Source: an uncultured Bacteroidales bacterium
Lineage (GTDB): Bacteria; Bacteroidota; Bacteroidia; Bacteroidales; FEN-979
Length of the DNA: 64,000 bases
Assembly: GCA_903877385.1 (NCBI GenBank)
Contig: CAIRDP010000027.1
Span: 1-64,000 of the forward strand
Direction of reading: 5' to 3'
Position 1 is the stretch's first letter; every line of letters begins with the position of its first letter. This document shows positions 27,104-34,606 of this stretch, in pieces. Made by a program: the position numbers and the translations under genes. The notes beneath the pieces were generated by a model. That model did not search any database. It saw nothing but the letters and a program-made list of their open reading frames with translations, and had not been told where the DNA came from.

Positions 27104-27946
27104 ATGGGAATCAGAGATAAAGTAGTCATTATAACAGGAGCTTCGGGTGGTATCGGGCAGGCAACGGCCACAGCATTCGGTAATGCAGGGGCTAAAGTCA
27201 TTCTCGTTGCCAGGAGGCTTGAAATTCTTGAAAAACTGGCCGGCAGCCTGCCCTCTGCAGTAGTTATAAAGGCAGACCTTGCCCTGGAGGAAGACTGCCT
27301 GATGATCATTGAGCAGACAATATCCCGTTTTGGGCGGATCGACATACTTATTAATAATGCAGCGAGCATTATCGTTTCACCTTCAGAATATGTGAGCAGG
27401 GAAGACATTCTAAAGGCTTTCAGTACAAACCTGCTTGCACCGGTAAGCCTTACCCAGGCAGTAATTCCGCATATGCTGAAACAGGGGGGAGGGCATATCA
27501 TCAACATAGGTTCCCCTGGTTTTATGATGGGCATACCCTTTTATGCACCCTATGTATGTTCCAAGGCGGCATTCTCGGCCTGGACAAGGACAATACAGTC
27601 GGAATGGGAGGGAAGCTGCATCAGGGTGAGCGAGTACTTCCCGGGCTATATAAAAACAGATTCCAAACCCGAATCCAGGCTGGGTGATGTGGACCAGGAT
27701 TTCCTGATGGACAGCAAACAGAATCTGATCACCAGGCTTTTTGCCGGCGGGAAGGCCCCAGGAAGTGTAGCCAGGCAGCTTGTGGCACTTGCAATAAAGC
27801 CCAGGACCCTGGTTTATACCGATTTTTCAACCAGGATAGGAGCATTCATATCAAATATAAGCTCATTCAGGCTGTCAATAGCTACACAAATGGTGCATAC
27901 GGCCAGGAAAAAAACAAACCTGAAAATGTTCAACAAACAAACCTAA
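27104..27946 (+). CDS. Short-chain dehydrogenase/reductase (SDR)
   Basis: A 280-residue classical SDR. The cofactor motif is TGASGGIGQ (residues about 11-19), followed by NNAAS, and the catalytic Ser and YxxxK are in NIGSPGF and APYVCSKAA. The Arg pair after the glycine motif (VARRLE) suggests NADPH preference. The ATG at 27104 (MGIRDKVVIITG) is the right start; an in-frame ATG at 27014 overlaps galM and its promoter region. The C-terminal 60 residues form a hydrophobic helix pair typical of lipid- or sterol-acting SDRs. The next gene (EXPERA/TMEM97-like) begins six bases after the stop, so an operon is certain. Confidence 0.9.
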   Translation: MGIRDKVVIITGASGGIGQATATAFGNAGAKVILVARRLEILEKLAGSLPSAVVIKADLALEEDCLMIIEQTISRFGRIDILINNAASIIVSPSEYVSREDILKAFSTNLLAPVSLTQAVIPHMLKQGGGHIINIGSPGFMMGIPFYAPYVCSKAAFSAWTRTIQSEWEGSCIRVSEYFPGYIKTDSKPESRLGDVDQDFLMDSKQNLITRLFAGGKAPGSVARQLVALAIKPRTLVYTDFSTRIGAFISNISSFRLSIATQMVHTARKKTNLKMFNKQT

Positions 27947-27951
27947 ACTCA

Positions 27952-28458
27952 ATGAGAACAGTAATCCCTTTGAAACAAAGACCTGCCGATTACATCTATA
28001 TCGGTTTTTTCCTGATCAATGTCTTGTTCATTACCTATATTGTCGACCTGGAACAGCTTGTTATTGCCGACCCCTCAAATTTCAACTACCCCCTGTGGCC
28101 GCTGCCTTTCTTTGTTGACATGACCCACTGGTGGGGAGCAAGTTTTGATCCCCTGCAGTGGCTAAGGCCAACCTGGTGGAAAGCAACGATCTGGCTTGAC
28201 GTGATCCTTTTCGGGCCCTTTTATGTGGCGGCAATCTATGCCTTTATCAAAGGAAAAGAATGGATCCGCATACCAACATTCATTGTAATGTCAATCTTGT
28301 TTACCAACGTTTTTATCATATGCAGCGAAGAGATTTTTGGCCCCACACCGGCCAGGAACCTGCCCCTGGTACTGTTCGCCAACGCACCCTGGTTTCTTTT
28401 CCCTGTTTTCCTGATCTGGAAGATGTGGAAGAAAGAACATCCCTTTACAAAGGAATAA
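27952..28458 (+). CDS. EXPERA-domain membrane protein, TMEM97/sigma-2-receptor-like
   Basis: A 168-residue protein with four hydrophobic helices. Its pattern follows human TMEM97: helix 1 ends in a VDL motif (Asp32), then comes SFDPLQWLRPTWWKA (Asp66), then GPFYVAAIYAFIKGKEWIRIP, whose human counterpart is [22 protein letters not shown]. In TMEM97, Asp29 and Asp56 are required for ligand binding and correspond by position and context to Asp32 and Asp66 here. The family (EXPERA: EBP, TM6SF2, TMEM97) binds or isomerises sterols. The bacterial role is not known. It is directly between an SDR and an OYE-type reductase. Recognition is from memory of the human sequence, not a search. Confidence 0.72.
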   Translation: MRTVIPLKQRPADYIYIGFFLINVLFITYIVDLEQLVIADPSNFNYPLWPLPFFVDMTHWWGASFDPLQWLRPTWWKATIWLDVILFGPFYVAAIYAFIKGKEWIRIPTFIVMSILFTNVFIICSEEIFGPTPARNLPLVLFANAPWFLFPVFLIWKMWKKEHPFTKE

Positions 28459-28469
28459 TGAATAAATGA

Positions 28470-28533
28470 CCTCGCCCTGGAACAGCGAGGTATTCACGGG
28501 ATTGTTCCAATTCGCGGCAAGCCGCGGGGAATT
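28470..28533. repeat. Intergenic palindromic element
   Basis: The 97 bp between the EXPERA gene and the OYE gene hold two hairpins. CCTCGC at 28470-28475 pairs with GCGAGG at 28485-28490. AATTCGCGGC at 28509-28518 pairs with GCCGCG(GGG)AATT at 28521-28533. In addition, TGGAACA at 28478-28484 can pair with TGTTCCA at 28503-28509, which would exclude the first hairpin. It looks like a REP-type mobile palindrome or a transcript-processing signal within the operon. Confidence 0.6.
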
Positions 28534-28555
28534 ATGCCCTAAAGAGATTAAAAGT

Positions 28556-29638
28556 ATGGATACATCCAGGTATAAGCATCTGTTCTCGGGTTCTCAACTC
28601 AAGGGCTTGAGGGTAAAGAACCGTATCGTCTTTCCGCCCATGGTCTGTTTCGGGTATACGGGCGAGGATGGTATTGCAAGCGCTAAGAACCTTGAGCATT
28701 ACCGTTTAAGGGCCGAAAACGGGGCAGGGATAATCATCACCGAGGCAACATCTGTGAAAAAGAACGGCAGGGCTGCAACAACTCAACTCGGGGTATGGTC
28801 CGATGAACATATTGCAGGCCTTTGCGATATAGCAAGCCTTGTAAGGGGGCATGGATCCGTTTCACTTCTCCAGCTTCATCATGCAGGCCTGGTTTCCCCC
28901 CTGGGCGTCAGCCCCGAGCCGGCAGGCCCGTCGGCAGAGGCCGAAAAACCCACGAGCCGGGAATTGTCCCCTCCCGAGATCAGGGATATCATCAAAGCAT
29001 TTATCCTGGGTGCATTCAGGGCCCGTGAGGCAGGTTTCGATGGAGTTGAACTTCACGGAGCCCATGGCTACCTCATCAACCAGTTCGCAAATCCCTTATG
29101 GAACCGCAGGGCCGACGAATACGGGGGCAGCTTTGAAAATCGTATGCGTTTTGCAGATGAGATCATAAAGGGAATAAGGGAACTCTGCGGAAATGAATTT
29201 ATCCTTGGATACAGAATGGGGGCAAACACTCCTGCACTTGAAGACGGGATTAAAACCGCATTATACCTGGAATCACTTGGGGTTGACTATATCCATGTAT
29301 CTCACGGGGGCAACCTCCAAAACCTCCCAAGGCCGCCCAAAGGCTTTGATTTTAACTGGATGGTATATTCAGGAGTGAAAGTGAGAGAACATCTTAAAAT
29401 CCCTGTAATCGTCGTAAATGAGATTAAAACTGCCGAAAGGGCAAACTTTTTGATTGAAAGCGGCCTTGCCGATTTTGTTTCAATAGGGAGGCCTCAGCTT
29501 GCCGATCCATTCTGGGTGAGGCATGTCCAACTGGGTGAAGAGATCAACGCATGCCTTACATGCAAACCCAGGTGCAGGTGGTATGAGAGCAGCGACCTCT
29601 GCCCTGCACGAAAGAAGCTCAGTGAGAAGGTTTACTAA
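28556..29638 (+). CDS. Old yellow enzyme family NAD(P)H:flavin oxidoreductase with Cys cluster
   Basis: A 360-residue TIM-barrel flavoprotein beginning KHLFSGSQLKGLRVKNRIVFPPM, with the FMN-binding LLQLHHAGL and the family motif DGVELHGAHGYLINQF..PLWNRRADEYGGSFENR. It belongs to the OYE / 2,4-dienoyl-CoA reductase branch. The C-terminus has Cys333, Cys336, Cys340 and Cys349 (CxxCxxxC-x8-C), close to the [4Fe-4S] site of dienoyl-CoA reductases (usually x11 in the last gap), but the protein ends there without the FAD/NAD domains. The ATG at 28556 is chosen because the earlier ATG at 28466 would place translation through the palindromic element. Likely reaction: reduction of an activated C=C bond, possibly of a lipid or steroid. 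Confidence 0.88.
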   Translation: MDTSRYKHLFSGSQLKGLRVKNRIVFPPMVCFGYTGEDGIASAKNLEHYRLRAENGAGIIITEATSVKKNGRAATTQLGVWSDEHIAGLCDIASLVRGHGSVSLLQLHHAGLVSPLGVSPEPAGPSAEAEKPTSRELSPPEIRDIIKAFILGAFRAREAGFDGVELHGAHGYLINQFANPLWNRRADEYGGSFENRMRFADEIIKGIRELCGNEFILGYRMGANTPALEDGIKTALYLESLGVDYIHVSHGGNLQNLPRPPKGFDFNWMVYSGVKVREHLKIPVIVVNEIKTAERANFLIESGLADFVSIGRPQLADPFWVRHVQLGEEINACLTCKPRCRWYESSDLCPARKKLSEKVY

Positions 29639-30882
29639 AGTTTTATTTTATCCAGTACGGGTTTATACCTGGCTACCAGAGTTTTGAACTGGGGCATAAA
29701 CGAAGGCGGTACCGGCTCCGAAGGAGGGGATTCCAGGTGAAGCGGGTCAACGGGAGAACCGTTTTTATAAACCCTGAAATCCAGATGCGGACCTGTGGCA
29801 AGCCCGCTCATCCCTACAAATCCGATAACCTGTCCCTGGCTTACATGAACACCGGGCCTGATATTTTTTGCATAGGCCGACAAATGGGCGTAGGTTGTTA
29901 AAAACACTGAATTGTGGCGTATGGCGATAAACCTGCCATAACCGCCTTTCCAGCCCGCTTCCGTCACCTTGCCCTCACCCAGGGCCTCAACAGGAGTTCC
30001 ACGGGGAGCGGCATAATCCACTCCAAAATGGGGACGGGCGATCCTGAGAATGGGATGCATCCTCGAGCTTGAAAAATAAGAACTTATCCTCGAAAACCTG
30101 AGCGGGGCTTTAAGGAATGAACGCTGAAGGCTCTGCCCGTTTTCGTCGAACCAGGCTTTCTTTCCCTTATCTTCCCATAAAAAGGCATAAAAATCCTTTT
30201 CCCCCGTAGTGAAGCAGGCCGAAAGTATCCTGTCAATTCCGATCATCCTGCCATCCACATACATTTCCTCATAGATCACCTTAAACGAATCCCCGTTCTG
30301 CAAACCATAAAAATCAACAGTCCAGGCATAGACCTCCGAAAGCCCAAGGGCAAGATTGATATTCAGGTCCTGGTCCTGGAAAGTCTTCCACAGCGAACCT
30401 GAAATGCTGCCAGTGGCAGTTTTCACTTCAACCTTCACTTTCTTTTTATCGCGGTAAACTTTAAGCGAATCCCTGAAATCATAAACGACAAACTCTATGC
30501 TGTTGATCTCATAGATAAAATACAAGGTACGCTGGGCCGGGTCTTTCGATGTGATCCTTGCAAAGGTATTTCCTGAATGCATTTTCCGCACATCGAATAT
30601 GTCGCCGGTTTCTTTGGCAATTTTATCTATCAGCCCGGCCGGGATATATGGAGATAAAAGATCTGAAAGGTTCTGGTTGTTCCCCACCTTGCTGTACCGG
30701 ATATCGAGACTGTCAAGTTTAATGTTGTATGCATGGCTGATGGCTGGGACGGCAATGGGTTCATGTTTTTCGGAGATCCTCATGTGGTAAAGCAATACCC
30801 CGATAATTGCCGAAGTAATCAGAACGGCCGCCAGTGCCGGCAGGATTATCCACAGTTGAGGTTTAAGGTGCAATCTGGTCAT
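29635..30882 (-). CDS. M23 family peptidoglycan endopeptidase, membrane-anchored
   Basis: A 415-residue protein with one N-terminal membrane anchor (about 11-32), a beta-rich middle domain like that of MepM/YebA-type proteins, and a C-terminal M23 LytM domain. The zinc ligands are in RPHFGVDYAAPRGTPV (HxxxD) and GPHLDFRVYKNG (HxH-type site), and the domain also carries TTYAHLS. All expected metal residues are present, so it should cleave peptidoglycan cross-links. It overlaps the upstream metallophosphoesterase gene by 20 bp. Its stop shares bases with the convergent OYE gene (29635-29638). Confidence 0.92.
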   Translation of the reverse strand: MTRLHLKPQLWIILPALAAVLITSAIIGVLLYHMRISEKHEPIAVPAISHAYNIKLDSLDIRYSKVGNNQNLSDLLSPYIPAGLIDKIAKETGDIFDVRKMHSGNTFARITSKDPAQRTLYFIYEINSIEFVVYDFRDSLKVYRDKKKVKVEVKTATGSISGSLWKTFQDQDLNINLALGLSEVYAWTVDFYGLQNGDSFKVIYEEMYVDGRMIGIDRILSACFTTGEKDFYAFLWEDKGKKAWFDENGQSLQRSFLKAPLRFSRISSYFSSSRMHPILRIARPHFGVDYAAPRGTPVEALGEGKVTEAGWKGGYGRFIAIRHNSVFLTTYAHLSAYAKNIRPGVHVSQGQVIGFVGMSGLATGPHLDFRVYKNGSPVDPLHLESPPSEPVPPSFMPQFKTLVARYKPVLDKIKL

Positions 30883-32023
30883 TGTTGAAGATAAGGTGAA
30901 TTACAACTACTTCGGGACGGTTACCTAGCCTTACAGGCGGGCCCCAGGTGCCGAAGCCGCAGGAAACATAAAAATGGGTATTCTTGATCTTTTTATACCC
31001 CCAGCTCAGTTCATATATTGCGCTAGTGATATAATTAAAAGGCCATATCTGCCCGTGATGCGTATGCCCCGAAAGCTGAAGGTCCACCCCGAGATCAGCA
31101 GCTGCCGAAAGCTTAAAAGGCTGGTGGTCCATGAGGATGATGGGGTAGGAATGGTCAACATCTTTTAAAACCTCATTCAGTTCCTTCCTGGGTTTGCCCG
31201 TAAAACGCAGCTTGTCACGATCGTCCCTGCCCGCAAGATAAAACTGCCCGTTTACAAGGATGGCTGTATCCCTGAGCATCCTGATACAGTGTTTTTCAAG
31301 ATATTCCACGGCGGGCCCGGCCCCGCCAATATATTCATGGTTACCGGTGATCGCATAAACGCCGATCCCTGCCTTCAGTTCACATAAAGCCTCACCGATA
31401 TTATCTTTAATAACAGGCGCCAGGTCCTCATCCACAACATCCCCGGCCAGCAGGATCAGGTCGGGTTTGGCCGAATTAAGCATACGCACAAGTTCCCTGG
31501 CCTTTGCTTTACGGATTATTGTTCCCAGGTGGATGTCGGAAGCCATGGCAATGGTAAGCGATTTCAGGCCGTGACCCGGTTTGTCCACCTTGAGTGTTAG
31601 TTCCTTAATCCTGGGATTCCTGGCATTGATATATCCTGTAACCACCATTATAGTTGTGTATGCTACCGCTGCAAGGAGGATTACCTGTTTGGTCCTTACA
31701 TAATCGGCATAGATGAAAGCAGGAAGAAAATGGAAAAAATGATTGAGCAGCCTTGTAATATCAAGAAGCAGGGCTATCAGGAAAAAGAACAGCAAAAAGG
31801 CCAGCCAGATGTTTCCTGTCCAGGTAAGGGCTTCGGTAAAATGACATGGATAAGCCCTTTCCATGAACCTCGCTGCCACGAAAGAGATTGCAACCAGCCA
31901 GAACCCGAGAATAAACCATATCCTTAGCGATGATCCGGAAGGAATGGCCTGTATTGCCCTGATGAAGATATAATAGTTCAACAGGGAGTAAATTGTAACT
32001 ACAATAGTTACAAACAAAATCAT
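30863..32023 (-). CDS. Membrane-bound calcineurin-like metallophosphoesterase (YkuE/YaeI-like)
   Basis: A 386-residue protein with about four N-terminal hydrophobic helices (residues 1-135), then a phosphoesterase domain with all metal motifs: ASDIHLG, LLAGDVVDED, TGNHEY and LSGHTHHGQIWP. Relatives (YaeI, LpxH-like) hydrolyse phosphate esters such as lipid-linked pyrophosphates near the membrane. An earlier in-frame start at 32074 is a TTG that lies within a TAACTTTG promoter box, so the ATG at 32023 is the likely start. It overlaps the M23 gene by 20 bp, so the two form an operon with probable envelope roles. Confidence 0.9.
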   Translation of the reverse strand: MILFVTIVVTIYSLLNYYIFIRAIQAIPSGSSLRIWFILGFWLVAISFVAARFMERAYPCHFTEALTWTGNIWLAFLLFFFLIALLLDITRLLNHFFHFLPAFIYADYVRTKQVILLAAVAYTTIMVVTGYINARNPRIKELTLKVDKPGHGLKSLTIAMASDIHLGTIIRKAKARELVRMLNSAKPDLILLAGDVVDEDLAPVIKDNIGEALCELKAGIGVYAITGNHEYIGGAGPAVEYLEKHCIRMLRDTAILVNGQFYLAGRDDRDKLRFTGKPRKELNEVLKDVDHSYPIILMDHQPFKLSAAADLGVDLQLSGHTHHGQIWPFNYITSAIYELSWGYKKIKNTHFYVSCGFGTWGPPVRLGNRPEVVVIHLIFNNDQIAP

Positions 32024-32071
32024 TGCTGTTGTTCTCAAGAAGTTTTTACCTTTGAATTGGCATTCAGGCTG

Positions 32072-32079
32072 CAAAGTTA
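32072..32079 (-). promoter_or_regulatory. -7 box (TAACTTTG) for the metallophosphoesterase-M23 operon
   Basis: A perfect TAnnTTTG match on the minus strand, 48 bp upstream of the ATG at 32023. It overlaps the TTG at 32074 that would otherwise give the longest ORF, which argues against that start. No strong -33 element is visible; a TTG at 32095-32097 is closer than usual. Confidence 0.5.
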
Positions 32080-32164
32080 TTTTAATTTTCTGCTCAAGCC
32101 GTGAAAGCTGTGGAATGTTAACGGAAATTCGCTCTTCTGAGCATTAACAAAACTAAACTTTTGG

Positions 32165-33895
32165 ATGAATACAGGATTTGTATTGTCGTGGATCGATTAC
32201 CTGGTGATGATCATTTATTTTGCCTTTGTCCTTGGAATAGGCTGGGCCCTCAAGAGATACATGAAGGACGCCAGTGCCTTTCTTGAAGCCGGGCGTGCCA
32301 TGCCGGCCTGGGTTGCCGGGCTGGCTTTCATATCGACCAACCTGGGAGCCCTCGAAGTGATGGGGATGACAGGCTCGGGACTTAAATACGGTATGCTTAC
32401 CACCCATTTTTACTGGGTGGGGGCGATTCCTGCCATGGTCTTCCTTGCTATGTTTATGATGCCGTTTTACTACGGCTCAAAAGCCCGCAGCGTACCGGAA
32501 TACATTAAGCTGCGATATGATGAAAAAACCCGGGGCCTTAACGCCATCCTTTTTGCCGTAATGACCATACTGGCATCAGGGATCTCCATGTATGCCCTGG
32601 CAATACTCATGGAAAAAGTCCTCGGTTGGAATTTCCACCTCAGCCTCATACTTTCAGCCGCCATCGTACTTGCCTACACTTACCTGGGAGGACTCTCCTC
32701 GGCAATTTATAATGAGGTGCTGCAGTTTTTCATCATCGTCGTGGGCTTATTGCCTATTGTGATCCTCAGTCTTAAAGATGTAGGCGGATGGCATGGATTG
32801 CAGCAAAGCCTTGCACCCATTGTGAGTTCCAAAGGCTTTGCCCCCGATGCATGGACCACAACCTGGAAATATACGGGGTCTGCGAAATTAAACCCCATGG
32901 GCGTGGAATGGTACGGGATCTTCGCAGGTCTTGGTTTTGTGTTGTCCTTTGGATACTGGTGCACCAATTTTCTGATCGTACAGAGGGCCATGTCGGCAAA
33001 ATCAACAACAGCCGCCAGGAACACCCCGCTTATCGGCGCCATTCCCAAGATGTTCATCCCTTTCCTGATCATCGTTCCCGGGATTGTAGCCCTGGTCCTC
33101 ATGAATACACCCGGAAAAGGTTTTGCTCTCCCTCTTAACGAAGCAGGACAGCCTATATATGATTACACCATCATCATGCTGCTCAAGCAATACCTGCCCG
33201 CAGGAGTGCTCGGCCTTGGGGTCACAGCCCTGCTTGCTTCTTTCATGTCGGGTATGGCCGGGAATGTTTCTGCTTTTAATACCGTATGGACTTACGATAT
33301 CTACCAGAGTTATATCAGACCCGTTACAAAGGACAAGGCATCCGATGACAAGCATTACCTCTTCGTCGGCAGGATGGCCACCATCTTCGGAGTAATCGTA
33401 AGTATTGCGGCCGCATACCTTGCAAGCCTTTTCGGGAATATCATGGATTTCCTGCAGACGATCTTCTCGATGATTAACGCCCCCTTGTTTGCAGTGATAT
33501 TCCTGGGGATGTTCTGGAAACGGGCAACCGGTCATGCAGCATTTACAGGGCTTCTTATGGGCTTTTTCGTCGCGCTCCTGCATCACGGACTCACTTTTCC
33601 CGAAGGAGCCAACACTCTTGTAAAAGGAGGCTGGATCGCCCATCTGCATGCTTACCCGGTAGAAATGGCCCAGAATTTCTGGACGGCTATCTTTGCCTGT
33701 TCAACCTCGGCCATTATAACTGTTTTCCTGTCCTTTATGACCACCCAGAAAAAATCGGATAATGAGCTCAAAGGACTTGTGTATGCCCTTACTCCCAAAC
33801 TCAACGAAGAAGCGGTTCCTTGGTATAACCGCTCATCCACCCTTGCAATTATTGTACTGACTCTTGTAAGCATTTTAACAATTTTATTCTGGTAA
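32165..33895 (+). CDS. Sodium/solute symporter (SSS family, SGLT-like)
   Basis: A 576-residue membrane protein with about 14 helices. The first (WIDYLVMIIYFAFVLGIGW) and the FLEAGRAMPAWVAGLAFISTNLGALEVMG segment are typical of SGLT-like symporters, as are ARSVPEYIKLRYDEKTRG and YTYLGGLSSAIYNEVLQFF. It probably couples Na+ to uptake of a sugar or other organic solute, but the substrate cannot be told. A 70-residue two-helix protein follows 11 bp after the stop, probably a dedicated partner. Confidence 0.93.
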   Translation: MNTGFVLSWIDYLVMIIYFAFVLGIGWALKRYMKDASAFLEAGRAMPAWVAGLAFISTNLGALEVMGMTGSGLKYGMLTTHFYWVGAIPAMVFLAMFMMPFYYGSKARSVPEYIKLRYDEKTRGLNAILFAVMTILASGISMYALAILMEKVLGWNFHLSLILSAAIVLAYTYLGGLSSAIYNEVLQFFIIVVGLLPIVILSLKDVGGWHGLQQSLAPIVSSKGFAPDAWTTTWKYTGSAKLNPMGVEWYGIFAGLGFVLSFGYWCTNFLIVQRAMSAKSTTAARNTPLIGAIPKMFIPFLIIVPGIVALVLMNTPGKGFALPLNEAGQPIYDYTIIMLLKQYLPAGVLGLGVTALLASFMSGMAGNVSAFNTVWTYDIYQSYIRPVTKDKASDDKHYLFVGRMATIFGVIVSIAAAYLASLFGNIMDFLQTIFSMINAPLFAVIFLGMFWKRATGHAAFTGLLMGFFVALLHHGLTFPEGANTLVKGGWIAHLHAYPVEMAQNFWTAIFACSTSAIITVFLSFMTTQKKSDNELKGLVYALTPKLNEEAVPWYNRSSTLAIIVLTLVSILTILFW

Positions 33896-33906
33896 AACCA
33901 CATCCT

Positions 33907-34119
33907 ATGGGTATAGATATTAAACTTCCGATCGGGCTGATGTTCACAATCTTTGGATTACTGCTTACCGTATTTGGATTTGCCACCAGGTTGGATGCAG
34001 GCATGTACAAGCCATCGCTGGGGATCAATGTAAACCTCTGGTCGGGTCTGGGGATGCTGGTTCTTGGTGTGGTAATGCTTGTCCTTGCATTTTTTTCAAG
34101 AAAATCAAAAGCTTCATGA
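33907..34119 (+). CDS. Small two-helix membrane protein accompanying the symporter
   Basis: A 70-residue protein with two hydrophobic helices (about 8-27 and 44-63) separated by a loop MYKPSLGINVNLWSGLG, and a basic C-terminus RKSKAS. I recall similar short proteins encoded directly after SSS symporters in several bacterial groups, but no function is assigned. It starts 11 bp after the symporter and its TGA is one base before the Ogt ATG, which makes a chance ORF unlikely. Confidence 0.8.
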   Translation: MGIDIKLPIGLMFTIFGLLLTVFGFATRLDAGMYKPSLGINVNLWSGLGMLVLGVVMLVLAFFSRKSKAS

Positions 34120-34120
34120 T

Positions 34121-34606
34121 ATGAAATCCCTGCTGCGGGCTTTTCTGAAAACACCCATAGGATTCATCGAAATCACGGGTTCTGAAAAAGGAGTGAGGAG
34201 CCTGTATTTCCTCGACTTCAAAGTGAGGTTGCCAAGAGTTCCCCATGAGTTAAAAGAGGCTGTGACCCAGCTTCATGAATATTTCACAGGTGAAAGACAG
34301 GAGTTCACCCTCGACCTTGACCTTGAAGGGTCTGATTTCCAGCTGAGGGTTTGGAACGAACTTCAGAGAATACCTTATGGTAAAACCATCTCATACCATG
34401 AACTGGCAAAGAATATAGGGAATGCCAACGCTTTCAGGGCCGTAGGCGGGGCAAATGCCTCAAACCCGGTTTCGGTAATAGTCCCCTGCCACAGGGTGCT
34501 TGGTACAAACGGACGTCTTGTGGGATATGCCGGCGGATTGAAACGAAAGAAATGGCTGCTTGAACATGAGCATGCTTTTGCCCAGAGAGACTTGTTTTAC
34601 CGCTGA
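34121..34606 (+). CDS. ogt: Methylated-DNA--protein-cysteine methyltransferase
   Basis: A 161-residue suicide alkyltransferase. The acceptor Cys is in VIVPCHRVLG, preceded by the helix-turn-helix RAVGGANASNPV, and YAGGLKRKKWLLEHE closes the domain. It repairs O6-methylguanine. The start at 34121 (MKSLLRAFLKTPIG), one base after the stop of the small membrane protein, is preferred over an in-frame ATG at 34079 inside that gene. Its stop abuts the stop of the convergent ABC-like gene with no base between (34606/34607). Confidence 0.93.
   Translation: MKSLLRAFLKTPIGFIEITGSEKGVRSLYFLDFKVRLPRVPHELKEAVTQLHEYFTGERQEFTLDLDLEGSDFQLRVWNELQRIPYGKTISYHELAKNIGNANAFRAVGGANASNPVSVIVPCHRVLGTNGRLVGYAGGLKRKKWLLEHEHAFAQRDLFYR

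Noticed and set aside
33002-33649. A 215-residue minus-strand ORF inside the symporter gene
   Set aside because: Shadow of hydrophobic codons: the antisense protein is Cys/His/Gly-rich and unlike a real protein.
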